Notes: generated by a model from the letters alone, not told the origin. Shown: positions 1 through 9,292, numbered from the stretch's first letter. The stretch: DNA of 33,190 bases from Clostridiales bacterium (GCA_021201635.1 JAJQEM010000126.1:1-33190), one strand, 5' to 3'. Numbers and translations: made by a program.

Positions 1-164
1 GACTCTATTAAAAATTTTTCGCGGATGTGTTCAACTTGCACTTGCAATTTTCGTCTATAAATTAGTATAACAAAAAAGTGTGAATAAATCATGAAAAAGA
101 CGGCATTGTAACAGAGAATCGTCGTCGTTGCGTGCGAGGGTGCTGTGAAACGCCTGATTCCCCC

Positions 165-192
165 TTGCTTTTCCCCCCGATTTGCTTATAAT
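165..192 (+). promoter_or_regulatory. Probable sigma-A promoter of fabF
   Basis: A TTGCTT -35 box (165-170) and a perfect TATAAT -10 box (187-192) are separated by 16 bases, and the fabF start lies 75 bases downstream. A second candidate further upstream, TTGCAA (42-47), 18 bases, TATAAC (66-71), could also serve. No protein-coding signal was recognised in 1-267. Confidence 0.6.
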
Positions 193-267
193 GAATGGAA
201 AAAGTAGCGTGACCGGCTTATGGTCAGAGATAGCCCCCGCTGTTGGGCCAGAAGAGGAGCTTCCAAA

Positions 268-1497
268 ATGACACAGCGTAAGCGTATCGTTATCACCGGC
301 ATGGGCGCCGTCACCCCCATCGGCGTGGGGGTCACAGCCTATTGGAACAATCTCATTGAAGGAAAATGCGGCATTGGTCCGCTGACCCGGCTGGACACGG
401 CAAATCTGCCGGTACAGATCGGTGGAGAGGTGCGGGACTTCAACCCGGAGCAGTTCATCCCCAAAATGGACGTGGGCAAGATGGCCCGGTTCACCCAGCT
501 GGCCTACGCCGCCGCCGGAGAGGCCCTGTCGGACAGCGGCGTGGAGATCGACCCCTACCGCACCGGCCTCACCATGGGCACCGCCATGAACGGCGTGGCG
601 GAGATCAGCCAGACCCAGGATGCGTACACCCGGACGGGAAGAAAGGTCTCCCCCCGTTTCGTACCCAAGGTGCTGGGGAATATGGCCGCCTGTCAGATTG
701 CCATTGCTCACAACATCCAGGGACCTAGCTTTACCCTGAACACCGCCTGCTCCTCCGGCCTGGACGCCATCACCCTGGCGGTGATGCTGCTCCGCAACGG
801 CACTGCGGACGTGATGCTGGCGGTGGGGGGCGAGTCCATCGCCTGCCCCCCTGTGATCTCCTCCCTGGCTACCAGCAACGCCCTGAGCCGGAACAACGAT
901 GACCCCCTCCACGCCTGTCGGCCCTTTGACCGGAAGCGAGACGGCTTCGTCATGGGCGAGGGCGGCGGCGCTCTGGTACTGGAGACGGAGGAGCACGCCC
1001 TGGCCCGGGGCGCTCGCATCTACGGTGAGGTTTTGGGCTGTGGCAACAACAACGACGCCTATCACATCACCGCCCCCCGGCCCCACGGGGAGGGCGGAGC
1101 CAGATGTATGCAGCTGGCTCTGGAGGATGCAGGGCTGGCCCCGGAGCAAATCGGCTATGTCAACGCCCACGGCACCTCCACCCCGGTGGGGGACACCATG
1201 GAGTGCGACGCCATCCGCACCGTGTTCGGCGACTACGCCGCCCGGCTCCCCGTCTCCTCCACCAAGGGGGCCACTGGGCACCTGATGGGAGCGGGAGGCA
1301 TCACCGAGGTCATCGCCTGCGTCCTGGGCATCCGGGACGGGGTTTTGCCCCCCACCCTCAATGTCACCGACCCGGACCCGGCCTGTGGGCTGGACTGTGT
1401 CCCCCTGGTCGCCCGGCAGAAAACCTATGACATCGCCATGTCCAACGCCCTGGGCTTCGGCGGTCAGAACGCCAGTATCATTGTAGGACGGTATTGA
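268..1497 (+). CDS. fabF: Beta-ketoacyl-ACP synthase II (FabF)
   Basis: This is the elongating condensing enzyme of type II fatty acid synthesis, a soluble cytoplasmic protein that joins malonyl-ACP to acyl-ACP with loss of CO2. The 409-aa product has the usual FabF length. The catalytic triad is visible: Cys161 in NTACSSG, His301 in NAHGTST and His338 in GATGHLMGAGG, close to the E. coli positions 163/303/340. The start at 268 is chosen because GAAGAGGAG (251-259) is a well-placed ribosome site and the family N-terminus, with RIVITGMG, begins there; the frame stays open further upstream but that part is not family-like. The gene stands alone here behind its own promoter and ends at a hairpin terminator shared with the convergent pgi. 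Other fab genes may lie off the left edge or elsewhere. Confidence 0.97.
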   Translation: MTQRKRIVITGMGAVTPIGVGVTAYWNNLIEGKCGIGPLTRLDTANLPVQIGGEVRDFNPEQFIPKMDVGKMARFTQLAYAAAGEALSDSGVEIDPYRTGLTMGTAMNGVAEISQTQDAYTRTGRKVSPRFVPKVLGNMAACQIAIAHNIQGPSFTLNTACSSGLDAITLAVMLLRNGTADVMLAVGGESIACPPVISSLATSNALSRNNDDPLHACRPFDRKRDGFVMGEGGGALVLETEEHALARGARIYGEVLGCGNNNDAYHITAPRPHGEGGARCMQLALEDAGLAPEQIGYVNAHGTSTPVGDTMECDAIRTVFGDYAARLPVSSTKGATGHLMGAGGITEVIACVLGIRDGVLPPTLNVTDPDPACGLDCVPLVARQKTYDIAMSNALGFGGQNASIIVGRY

Positions 1498-1524
1498 GAA
1501 TAAAATAGCTTTGACATGAAAAGC

Positions 1525-1564
1525 AGGACAGCGCTCCTCTGGGAGTGCTGTCCTGATGCTTTTA
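1525..1564. terminator. Bidirectional terminator between fabF and pgi
   Basis: A 13-base stem (1525-1537 with 1542-1554, one G-T pair) closes a TCTG loop. T-rich sequence follows on the + strand and an A run precedes it, so it can end transcription from both convergent genes. Confidence 0.85.
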
Positions 1565-1584
1565 TGTTGCTGGAACGTTTGGCC

Positions 1585-2907
1585 TTACAGCCGGGCCTCC
1601 AAGGCGGCCTTCATGTCCTCATAGCCGGGCTTGCCGAGCAATGCGAACATATTCTTCTTGTAGGCCTCGACGCCCGGCTGATTGAACGGATTGACCCCAA
1701 GCACATAGCCGGAGATGCCGCAGGACAGCTCGAAGAAGTAGATCAGAGCACCGGTGTTGTAGGCGTCGATGGTGTCCACATTGACCAGGATGTTGGGCAC
1801 GCCGCCGTCCACGTGGGCCAGACGAGTGCCCCGCATGGCCTGCTCGCAGACGAATTTCAGCTCCTTCCCGGCCAGGAAGTTCAGGCCGTCCACATTGTCC
1901 TTATCCTCTCCTATGACCACGGAGCCGTGAGGCTTGTCATAGCGCACGATAGTCTCGAACATGATGCGCTCGCCCTGCTGAATATACTGGCCCATGGAGT
2001 GGAGGTCGGCGGTAAATTCCACGCTGGCGGGGTAGATGCCCTTGCCGTCCTTGCCCTCGCTCTCGCCGTAGAGCTGCTTCCACCACTCGCCGAAGAACCG
2101 GAAGCTGGGCTCATAAGCGCCCAGAATCTCCACCTTCTTGCCCTGATTATACAGGACATTCCGGGCTGCCACATACTGCCAGACCGGGTTTGCCATGCTC
2201 TTGTCTGCGCCGAAGGTGTTCATGGCGTCGGCGGCGCCCTGCATCAGGGCCTCGATGTCGATGCCCGCCACGGCGATGGGCAGCAGGCCCACGGCGGTGA
2301 GGACGGAGTAACGGCCTCCCACGTCGTCGGGCACCACGAACTCCTCATAGCCCTCGACATCGGCCAGGCCCTTGAGGGCCCCCCGGGCCTTGTCGGTGGT
2401 GGCATAAATCCGGCGGGCCGCCTCCGCCTTGCCGTACTTGTCCTCCAGTGCAGCCTTGAAGATGCGGAAGGCCACGGCGGGCTCGGTGGTGGTGCCGGAC
2501 TTGGAGATAACGTTGATAGAGAAATCCCGGCCTCCGATCAGCTCCAGGGTCTCCAGCACGGCGTCGGTGGACAGGGTATTACCGGCAAAGAAAATGTCCG
2601 GGGTGTCCTTCTTCTTCAGGTTGTAGTTGGGACTCTGGATCAGCTCCACCACCGCTCTGGCCCCCAGATAGGAGCCGCCGATGCCGATGACCACCAGCAC
2701 CTGGGAGTCGGACTGGATCTTTTTCGCCGCCTTCTGAATGCGGGCAAACTCATCCTTGTCATAGTCCACCGGGAGACGGACCCAGCCGAGGAAATCGTTG
2801 CCCTCTCCCTTCCGGGAGTCCAGCACCTGATGGGCAGCGGCTACCTGGGGGGCGATGGCCTCCAGCTCGGCCTTGGTGACGGCAGAGGAGACGTCTACTT
2901 GAATCAT
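1585..2907 (-). CDS. pgi: Glucose-6-phosphate isomerase
   Basis: Interconverts glucose-6-phosphate and fructose-6-phosphate in glycolysis and gluconeogenesis, in the cytoplasm. The 440-aa protein matches the shorter Firmicutes PGI type (about 450 aa). Visible motifs are the sugar-phosphate-binding GIGGSYLGA (about 75-83), SKSGTTTEP (about 135-143), and the C-terminal signature region with [11 protein letters not shown]. The start at 2907 is preferred because AGGAGG lies 8 bases upstream; an in-frame ATG at 2928 would put that site inside the gene. The P-type ATPase gene lies upstream on the same strand, 108 bases away, but pgi seems to have its own promoter. It may work with the ROK glucokinase at 9.3-10.3 kb. 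Confidence 0.97.
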   Translation of the reverse strand: MIQVDVSSAVTKAELEAIAPQVAAAHQVLDSRKGEGNDFLGWVRLPVDYDKDEFARIQKAAKKIQSDSQVLVVIGIGGSYLGARAVVELIQSPNYNLKKKDTPDIFFAGNTLSTDAVLETLELIGGRDFSINVISKSGTTTEPAVAFRIFKAALEDKYGKAEAARRIYATTDKARGALKGLADVEGYEEFVVPDDVGGRYSVLTAVGLLPIAVAGIDIEALMQGAADAMNTFGADKSMANPVWQYVAARNVLYNQGKKVEILGAYEPSFRFFGEWWKQLYGESEGKDGKGIYPASVEFTADLHSMGQYIQQGERIMFETIVRYDKPHGSVVIGEDKDNVDGLNFLAGKELKFVCEQAMRGTRLAHVDGGVPNILVNVDTIDAYNTGALIYFFELSCGISGYVLGVNPFNQPGVEAYKKNMFALLGKPGYEDMKAALEARL

Positions 2908-2965
2908 GGGGAAAACCTCCTGTATCATAAAATGTATTGATATGTGTTCCTGGGATGACAGGTTC

Positions 2966-2994
2966 AGTTTACCACAGGATTCTCAAAAATACAA
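2966..2994 (-). promoter_or_regulatory. Candidate promoter of pgi
   Basis: Read on the minus strand: TTGTAT (2989-2994), a 17-base spacer, then TAAACT (2966-2971). Spacing is ideal but both boxes are imperfect. Confidence 0.35.
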
Positions 2995-3015
2995 CCGGAC
3001 AGAACGCTTTTGCCG

Positions 3016-5667
3016 CTATTTCTCCGCCCCCACCTCTTTCGGCATGCGCTCCGCCGTCCGCCGCCGCTGCATCCCCTTCACCCCCTCGCAGATGGGCAGG
3101 GGCAGCAGGGACAGCACCAGCACCGCTCCCCACTCGCCGGGGGAGAGGGGCACCACGGAGAACACGGACTGGAGGGGCGGCAGCAGCAGGACGGAGAGCT
3201 GGAGCAGCAGGCCGATGAGAAACGCCCGGTTCATGGCGGGGTTGGACAGCGCCCCGATCTCCCGCAGGGAGGCCCGGTCGCTGCGCACGTCAAAGGCGTG
3301 GAACAACTGGCACAAGGTCAGAGTGGCAAAGGCCATGGTGTTGGCCGCTTGATAGGCCTCCCCCGGGTCGGAGAGGACGTACTCTCCCAGGAAATAGGCC
3401 GCCAGGGTCAGCAGTCCCACCATCAGCCCCTGCCAGATGAGCTGGAAGGTGAAGGGGCGGGTGAACAGCGGCTCCTTCCCGGAGCGGGGCGGCTGGTCCA
3501 TCACCCCCGCCTCCACCGGCTCTACCCCCAGGGCCAGGGCGGGAAGGGAGTCGGTGACCAGATTGAGCCACAGCAGCTGCACAGGCACCAGGGGCGTCTG
3601 GTGGAAATTGCACACCGTGGCGATAAAAATGGTGAAGATTTCCCCGATATTGCAGGAGAGCAGATAGTGGATGGCCTTTCGGATGTTGGCATAGATGCCT
3701 CTCCCCTGCTCCACAGCGGAGACGATGGTGGTGAAATTGTCGTCGGTGAGCACCATATCCGCTGCACCCTTGGCCACGTCCGTCCCGGTGATGCCCATGG
3801 CGCAGCCGATGTCCGCCGCTTTCAGCGCCGGAGCGTCGTTGACCCCGTCCCCGGTCATGGCTACGATCTCCCCCTGTCTCTGGAGAGCCTGGACGATGCG
3901 CAGCTTGTGCTCCGGGGTGACCCGGGCAAAGACGGCACAGCGGCTCACCTGCTCCTCCAGCAGCTCCTGGGGCATGAAATCCAGCTCCGCCCCGGTGAGG
4001 GCGGTGGAGCCCTCCCGGTAGATGTCCAACTCCTTCGCCACGGCTACGGCGGTGAGCTTGTGGTCGCCGGTAATCATCACTGGGCGGATGCCCCCGTGGC
4101 GGCAGACGGCCACCGCATCCCGCACCTCCGGACGAGGCGGGTCCATCATCCCGATCAGGCCCACGAAGATCAGCTCCCGCTCCACCATGTCCGGGGTGAG
4201 CTGGCCGGGGATACGCTCCAGCTCCCGGTATGCCACCCCGATCACCCGGAGGGCCTGTCCCGCCATCAGGCGGTTGGCGGTCTCCGCCGTCACCCTGGCT
4301 CCCTCGTCCAGAGGACGGACGCCCCGGTCTAAGTAGGAGGTGCAGCGGCGGAGCAGCAGGTCGGGGGCACCCTTGACCATCACCCGGTAGCCCCCGGCGG
4401 GGCTGGGGTGGATGGTGGACATGAGCTTTCGGTCTGCGTCAAAGGGCAGCTCCGCCCGGCGAGGAAATTCCTCCTCCAGCTCCTGCTTGCGGATGCCCCG
4501 GCTCTGGGCGGCGACTACGATGGCGTTTTCCGTAGGGTCGCCGGAAAAAGTCCCGTCTGGCCGGGGGACGGAGTCACTGCACAGGGTTCCGATGGAGAGG
4601 GCCAGCTGCTCCCCCCTGCCGCTGGCCGTCCAGATTTGGGTGACGGTCATCTGATTTTTCGTCAGCGTCCCCGTCTTGTCCGAGCAGATGACACTGGCGC
4701 AGCCCAGGGTCTCTACGGCAGGGAGTTTTTTCACAATGGCGTGCTGTCCCGCCATCCGCTGGACGCCCAGGGCCAGGACGATGGTGACGATGGCAGGAAG
4801 TCCTTCGGGAATGGCAGCCACCGCCAGGGAGGCAGCGATGAGAAACATGGACAACAGCTCCTTTCCCTGGAGCAGTCCTACCCCGAACATGACGGCGCAG
4901 GCGGCCACGCAGAGGAAGGACAGGGACTTGGAGATCTCCCCCATTTTCCGCTGGAGGGGGGTCTCTCCCTGCTCCTGATTCTGGAGCAGGGCGGCGATGC
5001 GCCCCACCTCGGTGCGCATTCCCGTCTCCACCACCAGGGCCGTTCCCCGGCCCCCGGTGACGACGGTGGAGCCAATGAGCAGGTTGACCCGATCTCCAAG
5101 AGGGGTATCCCCCGCCAGGGCGACCTCCGCCCGCTTCTCCACCGGCACCGACTCCCCGGTGATGGCGGACTCGTCCGCCCGGAGGCCCGCCGCCTCCACC
5201 AGCCGGGCGTCCGCCGGGACCAGATCCCCCGCCTCCAGGCGGATCAGGTCTCCCGGCACCAGCAGGGCGGCGTCGATCCGGCAGAGCCTGCTGCTCCGGA
5301 GGACGCTGGCCTGGGGCGCCGCCATCTCCCGGAGAGCCTCCAGCGCCTTTTCTGCGTTGCTCTCCTGGACGATGGAGATCGCCCCGTTTACCAGGACAAT
5401 GACCAAAATAATAAGGGCGTCCAGCAGATCCTCCCCGCCGCTGGCCAGCCAGGAGAGGGCGGCGGCAGCCAGCAGAACGAGGATCATGGGGTCTTTCAGC
5501 TGCTCCCACAGGCGCAGGAGCAGAGGTTGTCCCCTGGTCTGCTCCAGCCGGTTGGGGCCACACTCCTCCAGCCTGGCCCTGGCCTCCCCGGGGGAGAGTC
5601 CCCGGACGGGGTCGGTCCTGAGCTGGGCTGCGGCCTCCTTTGGGGACATGGCGTGCCATTGCTGCAT
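3016..5667 (-). CDS. P2A (calcium-type) cation-transporting P-type ATPase
   Basis: A membrane pump that uses ATP to export a divalent cation, most likely Ca2+. The 883-aa protein has the full architecture: N-terminal cation-ATPase domain (about 5-70), actuator loop with TGES (170-173), phosphorylation motif DKTGTLT with Asp330, ATP-binding domain, hinge motif TGDGVND (605-611), and about ten membrane segments. The calcium class is supported by PEGLPA in M4 (287-292) and NLVTDSLPA in M6 (702-710), which resemble the SERCA ion-site helices. The start at 5667 follows AGAGGAGG with 7 bases spacing; the reading frame continues upstream to 5700 without a better site. A minus-strand TATAAT (5725-5730) may be its -10 box, although no good -35 is visible. 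Mn2+ or another divalent ion cannot be ruled out from sequence alone. Confidence 0.95.
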   Translation of the reverse strand: MQQWHAMSPKEAAAQLRTDPVRGLSPGEARARLEECGPNRLEQTRGQPLLLRLWEQLKDPMILVLLAAAALSWLASGGEDLLDALIILVIVLVNGAISIVQESNAEKALEALREMAAPQASVLRSSRLCRIDAALLVPGDLIRLEAGDLVPADARLVEAAGLRADESAITGESVPVEKRAEVALAGDTPLGDRVNLLIGSTVVTGGRGTALVVETGMRTEVGRIAALLQNQEQGETPLQRKMGEISKSLSFLCVAACAVMFGVGLLQGKELLSMFLIAASLAVAAIPEGLPAIVTIVLALGVQRMAGQHAIVKKLPAVETLGCASVICSDKTGTLTKNQMTVTQIWTASGRGEQLALSIGTLCSDSVPRPDGTFSGDPTENAIVVAAQSRGIRKQELEEEFPRRAELPFDADRKLMSTIHPSPAGGYRVMVKGAPDLLLRRCTSYLDRGVRPLDEGARVTAETANRLMAGQALRVIGVAYRELERIPGQLTPDMVERELIFVGLIGMMDPPRPEVRDAVAVCRHGGIRPVMITGDHKLTAVAVAKELDIYREGSTALTGAELDFMPQELLEEQVSRCAVFARVTPEHKLRIVQALQRQGEIVAMTGDGVNDAPALKAADIGCAMGITGTDVAKGAADMVLTDDNFTTIVSAVEQGRGIYANIRKAIHYLLSCNIGEIFTIFIATVCNFHQTPLVPVQLLWLNLVTDSLPALALGVEPVEAGVMDQPPRSGKEPLFTRPFTFQLIWQGLMVGLLTLAAYFLGEYVLSDPGEAYQAANTMAFATLTLCQLFHAFDVRSDRASLREIGALSNPAMNRAFLIGLLLQLSVLLLPPLQSVFSVVPLSPGEWGAVLVLSLLPLPICEGVKGMQRRRTAERMPKEVGAEK

Positions 5668-5858
5668 ATCGCATCCTCCTCTGTATCCGCCCCGGCACAA
5701 CGGGGACGGCTAAACTCTTCTCCCATTATAGAGGAGGACGGATGGGAAAAAGAGGGAATCATGGGAGGGGAGGATGTACCTCTCTCCTTCCGGTGTTGAG
5801 TCCCGTCCGTCCGTTCTCCCCTCAAAGCCGGATTTTTGTGACTGTTTTTGCATCTGCA

Positions 5859-5886
5859 TTGACAAATCTGCACATTCCCGTATAAT
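5859..5886 (+). promoter_or_regulatory. Strong sigma-A promoter of the LytTR regulator
   Basis: Consensus TTGACA (5859-5864), a 16-base spacer and consensus TATAAT (5881-5886), placed 86 bases before the regulator start. Confidence 0.85.
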
Positions 5887-5971
5887 GAAATCAGGCAAAG
5901 GTTCCGTTCGGCGGAGGCACGTATCTGCCTTTTCGCCTGTGGCAGCGATATAACGGAGGGGGTACACAGGT

Positions 5972-6684
5972 ATGCAGCGTATCATCATCTGCGACGATGA
6001 CCGACAGGTCTGCGCTTCCCTGGCCGCCATGATCGACCAGATCTATGAACGTCCCCACCGGGTCAGGCAGGTCTACAGCTGGGATGCCCTTCGGGATGAG
6101 GTGTTGGTCATCACACCTGGAGAGGCAGACATCGTTTTATGGACATTCAGTTGGGGGCGGACAATGGCATTCTCGTCTCCCGGCAGCTTCGGGAGCGGTA
6201 TCCCCGCATCCGTTTCATCTATATCACCGGCTATATCCAATTTTCCGAGGCCATTTTCCACGGCTTTCCCACTGCCTTCCTGGTCAAGCCCATCAAGCCC
6301 GCCTCCCTCCTGTACGCTCTGGAGAAAGCCACTGCTGAGCTGGAGGCCATAGAGGATACCGTACTCTCTCTGAAGGTCAGAGGCGGACAGCTCTGCTCCA
6401 TCCCCCTGCGGCAAATTCGCTATATCGAATCCGCAGGCCGTCTGGTATTGATCCATACCGACGAAGGACCGTTGGAGTGCTATCGGCGGCTGGGGGAATT
6501 AGAAGCGCAGCTGTCAGGCAGCTTCGTTCGCTGTCACCAGAGCTTTCTGGTCAATCTGAGCCATGTGAGACAGATACAGGAGCTGCGGCTCCTTCTGTTC
6601 ACCGGCGAGACAATCCCCATCAGCCGGGTCCGTCTGAAAGCGACAAAGGAGCGGCTGATGCGGTACGCCGGAGAGAGCATCTGA
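5972..6684 (+). pseudogene. LytTR-family response regulator, split by a one-base frameshift
   Basis: Two-component response regulator of the AgrA/LytR type: an N-terminal receiver domain and a C-terminal LytTR DNA-binding domain. Frame one starts at 5972 (GGAGGGGG at 5955-5962) and gives the receiver start, with the acidic cluster CDDD near residue 8. At 6137-6139 the homologous reading moves back one base: frame one runs on to an unrelated stop at 6352, while frame two (6139-6684) gives MDIQLG, the rest of the receiver with the KPI motif, and a complete LytTR domain with FVRCHQSFLVN. Restoring one A in GTTTTATGG joins them into about 237 aa, a normal length. The phosphoacceptor Asp (codon 6142-6144) lies immediately past the break. 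Possible causes are a real deletion, a sequencing error, or -1 slippage at T-TTA. The LytTR half could be made alone from the ATG at 6139. No partner kinase gene is adjacent. Confidence 0.8.
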
Positions 6685-6686
6685 AC

Positions 6687-6735
6687 CGTCTTTCTGTAAG
6701 GACAGCTTGTCCTGTAGAAAGACGATTCTTTTTTC
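6687..6735 (+). terminator. Intrinsic terminator after the LytTR regulator
   Basis: The long hairpin arms CGTCTTTCT (6687-6695) and AGAAAGACG (6716-6724) have further inner pairing (GGACA with TGTCC). A T-rich run follows. Confidence 0.85.
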
Positions 6736-6806
6736 CTTTTGGACAGTCCCAGCGCAGCAGACAGTTGCTGATTTTTACAAAAAAAGGACCGATTATGACA
6801 AATCAG

Positions 6807-6837
6807 TTGTAACGGAGCGGGCCATTGTCTACAATGG
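6807..6837 (+). promoter_or_regulatory. Promoter with a perfect palindrome over its -10 box
   Basis: TTGTAA (6807-6812), a 17-base spacer and TACAAT (6830-6835). The -10 box lies inside the perfect inverted repeat CCATTGT-CT-ACAATGG (6822-6837). The palindrome is well placed to be an operator, perhaps for the HTH protein encoded just downstream. Confidence 0.7.
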
Positions 6838-6919
6838 AACAATACAAGGGGCAGCTCTGCCCCATTCTTTCCTGACCGGCGGCCCTGCCCTGGTCATCCC
6901 TTGAAAGAGTGTGTTCTGA

Positions 6920-7444
6920 ATGAATCCCATCCGTATCCTGACTGTGACCCCTGTCAGTAACTACCGGCTGGTCGTTCTCTGGGATGATGAGACCCTCCGG
7001 CTCTGGTCGTTTCCCTTTCAGGGAAGGTCTCAGCGCTCCCATCCCCTCCGGGATAGTTCATTGTTCCAGCAGGCGGAGGTATCTCCGGACGGGCTCCAGG
7101 TCCTATGGCCCAACGGCGAGTGTCGCACCGCATCGGAGCTCTACTCTGCCAGCAAGTCCCTCCCCCTGACCATGAGCGACCTGATAGAGCTGTGTCGTCA
7201 AAATATCCTGTCCACCAGCGAGGCAGCGGAGCTGCTGAACTGTACCCGGCAAAATGTGGACAATCTGGCGATCCGTGGCAAGCTGCATCCCATCAAATCC
7301 TATAAGCGGAACCGCTTTTTCCTCCGGGGCGACGTGGTCCGCAGACGTTGGTGGAACGGCGCTGCTTTCCCGTCTCCTGACGTCAGTGGAAAAGTGTCTC
7401 CGGTGTCCCTGCCCTGTTCAGAACAGCGCCAGGAAACCACCTAA
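6920..7444 (+). CDS. DUF2442 domain protein with C-terminal helix-turn-helix
   Basis: A 174-aa likely DNA-binding regulator of unknown target. Residues 1 to about 78 fit the DUF2442 fold: an initial strand, DDETLRLWSF, a predicted F..V turn, and the closing WPNGE..ASELY. Residues about 88-135 form a MerR/excisionase-like winged helix-turn-helix with LSTSEAAELLNCTRQNVDNL, then a basic segment where the wing is expected (KSYKRNRFFLRGDVVRRR). The remainder is a Ser/Pro-rich tail. The ribosome site is weak (AAGAG), so the start at 6920 is less certain, but the domain begins there. The gene is monocistronic, with its own promoter and palindrome upstream and a 15-bp terminator after it. Fusion of DUF2442 with an HTH suggests it senses something or pairs with a partner protein; autoregulation is a guess. 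Confidence 0.8.
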   Translation: MNPIRILTVTPVSNYRLVVLWDDETLRLWSFPFQGRSQRSHPLRDSSLFQQAEVSPDGLQVLWPNGECRTASELYSASKSLPLTMSDLIELCRQNILSTSEAAELLNCTRQNVDNLAIRGKLHPIKSYKRNRFFLRGDVVRRRWWNGAAFPSPDVSGKVSPVSLPCSEQRQETT

Positions 7445-7482
7445 TCCCGGGCTGGGCAAAACAGCCCGCCACAACCAAAGCA

Positions 7483-7520
7483 AAAACGCCCCCTGTCTGG
7501 TGTCTGACAGGGGGCGTTTT
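7483..7520. terminator. Bidirectional terminator (15-bp perfect stem)
   Basis: Arms 7483-7497 and 7506-7520 pair perfectly, with A4 at one end and T4 at the other. It separates the DUF2442-HTH gene from the convergent metG. Confidence 0.92.
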
Positions 7521-7554
7521 ACAATATATGCTGTTGCGATGCGGCCCGGAGCGC

Positions 7555-9171
7555 TCAGCTCTCCTTCACCTCCAGCCGCTGATACAGGATGGGGCAGTCG
7601 CCCAGCACCAGGCCCTCCTTGATGTTGATGGGGCTCCAGGTGGGGGTCTCCGGCAGCTCCAGCATGGTGCGGAGCTTGGCACAGCCCCGGGTCAGCACCG
7701 GGTTGAGAAGGTTGGACATATTGGTGATGATATACATACAGGTGGCGGTGGTGTTGTTGAAGGTGGTCTTGTCCTCCGCCTTGACTTGGGTCCAGGGGGC
7801 CTGGCCGTCATAGTACTTGTTGGCGTCCTGGATATACTGGAGCATTTGCTCGGCAGCGGCCCGCAGCTCGCCCGCCTCCAGGTGTGCGCCGATCTCGTCG
7901 TACATCCGCTGGGTCTGAGCCTGGATGTCCGGGTCCACCGTTCCGGCGGGAACGACACCCTTGAACTTCTTCTTCAGGAAAGAGACGTTCCGGTTGACGA
8001 AGTTGCCGAAGGCGCCACAGAGGAACTTGTTGTGGGCGGCGATGAGCTCGTCCTCGCTGTAGCTGATGTCCCGGCGCTCCGGGTTGTTTACCGTGAAGAA
8101 GAAGCGGATGCTGTCCGGGTCGAACTGATCGGCCAGCTCCTGGATAGTCACCAGGTTTCCCTTACTCTTGGACATCTTGTCCTCCCCCAGCTTGACATAC
8201 TCACTGGAGACGATCATCTTGGGGCACTGCCAGCCCTTCTCCAACGCCATGATGAGGGCGGGGAAGATGACCGTGTGGAAGGGGATGTTGTCCTTGCCGT
8301 GGATATAGTAGGTGATGAGGTCGTCGCTGTCCTTCATGAACTCGTCAAAGTCGATGCCCCGCTCCTCGGCCACCTTTCTCCCGGCGGTGAGATAGCCCAT
8401 CACTGCCTCGAACCAGACGTAGATGCGCTTGTCCTCATAGCCCTCGAAGGGGACCTTGACGCCCCACTCCAGGTTCCGGGTGGCGTCCCGGTCCGGCAGT
8501 CCCTGCTCCAGATACTTCTTCGTCTCGTTGACCGCATTGGTGCGCCAGGCGGGGCTGTTCTTCTTATAGTAGTCCTCCAGCTTGTTCTGGAACCGGGACA
8601 GGGCGAACACCATCTCGTGGTTGGGCCGCTGGACGGTGGGATTGCCGCAGGTGATGCAGTGCTTGTCCTTCAGGTCCTCCGGGTCGAAGGAGGTCAGGCA
8701 GTGGTCGCACTGGTCGCCCTTGGCCGGCTTGCCGCACACCGGACACAGACCGGTAATCTCCCGGTCTGCCAGGAACTTGCCGCAGGTCTCGCAGTAGTCC
8801 TGCTGCTTCTCCTTCTCATAGAGGTAGCCGTTGTTGTAGATGTCCACCAGCATCTGGCGGACGTGCTCCTCATGATAATCTGTGAAGGTGGCGGTGTACA
8901 GGTCATAGGAGAAATCCATGGCCTCAAACGCCTTGACGAACTCCTCGTGATACTTGTGGGCAATGGCGGAGGGAGTGGTGCCCTCCTTCCTGGCCCGCTG
9001 GGTGATGGGGGTGCCGTGGGTGTCGGAGCCGGAGACGTAGATCACCTCATCCCCGTGCTGCCGGAAATACCGGGCCAGGATATCCCCGGGGAGCAGGGCC
9101 GCCAGGTGGCCCACATGGAGGGAGTAGTTGGCATAGGGCCAGGCGCCGCCCAGCAGGATCTTTCTCTTCAT
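7555..9171 (-). CDS. metG: Methionyl-tRNA synthetase, zinc-containing short form
   Basis: Charges tRNA-Met with methionine, in the cytoplasm. The 538-aa protein has the class I signature HVGH (19-22) and KMSKS (332-336). The inserted zinc-knuckle domain keeps four CxxC pairs: C127/C130, C143/C146, C155/C158 and C172/C175. It stops after the anticodon-binding helical domain and lacks the C-terminal Trbp111-type tRNA-binding/dimerisation domain found in many longer MetRS proteins; this is a natural short form, not an obvious truncation. The start at 9171 follows GAGGA at close spacing and gives the standard N-terminus. Its own promoter lies 50-80 bases upstream, and the leader is too short for a T-box or SAM riboswitch. 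Confidence 0.97.
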   Translation of the reverse strand: MKRKILLGGAWPYANYSLHVGHLAALLPGDILARYFRQHGDEVIYVSGSDTHGTPITQRARKEGTTPSAIAHKYHEEFVKAFEAMDFSYDLYTATFTDYHEEHVRQMLVDIYNNGYLYEKEKQQDYCETCGKFLADREITGLCPVCGKPAKGDQCDHCLTSFDPEDLKDKHCITCGNPTVQRPNHEMVFALSRFQNKLEDYYKKNSPAWRTNAVNETKKYLEQGLPDRDATRNLEWGVKVPFEGYEDKRIYVWFEAVMGYLTAGRKVAEERGIDFDEFMKDSDDLITYYIHGKDNIPFHTVIFPALIMALEKGWQCPKMIVSSEYVKLGEDKMSKSKGNLVTIQELADQFDPDSIRFFFTVNNPERRDISYSEDELIAAHNKFLCGAFGNFVNRNVSFLKKKFKGVVPAGTVDPDIQAQTQRMYDEIGAHLEAGELRAAAEQMLQYIQDANKYYDGQAPWTQVKAEDKTTFNNTTATCMYIITNMSNLLNPVLTRGCAKLRTMLELPETPTWSPINIKEGLVLGDCPILYQRLEVKES

Positions 9172-9221
9172 CTATCCTCAATTCCTTTCGGTGTGGAATA
9201 CATTGATTCTGTGACAGGGTT

Positions 9222-9250
9222 ATTATAGTATGATTTTACCCGTTTCGCAA
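9222..9250 (-). promoter_or_regulatory. Promoter of metG
   Basis: On the minus strand, TTGCGA (9245-9250), a 17-base spacer, and perfect TATAAT (9222-9227). Confidence 0.8.
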
Positions 9251-9261
9251 GGGAGAACAAC

Positions 9262-9292
9262 AAAATGACCCTGTCGACCACAGGGTCATTTT
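9262..9292. terminator. Terminator after the ROK glucokinase gene
   Basis: AAAATGACCCTG (9262-9273) pairs perfectly with CAGGGTCATTTT (9281-9292). Read on the minus strand it ends in T4, so it terminates glk transcripts before the metG promoter. Confidence 0.88.

Noticed and set aside
9172-9221. T-box or SAM riboswitch before metG
   Set aside because: The leader between promoter and start is only about 45 bases and has no T-box or SAM consensus.
7528-9228. 566-codon open frame opposite metG
   Set aside because: It is a mirror of metG produced by GC-rich codon bias. The translation is Val/Leu/Gly/His-rich with no family features, and metG is certain.
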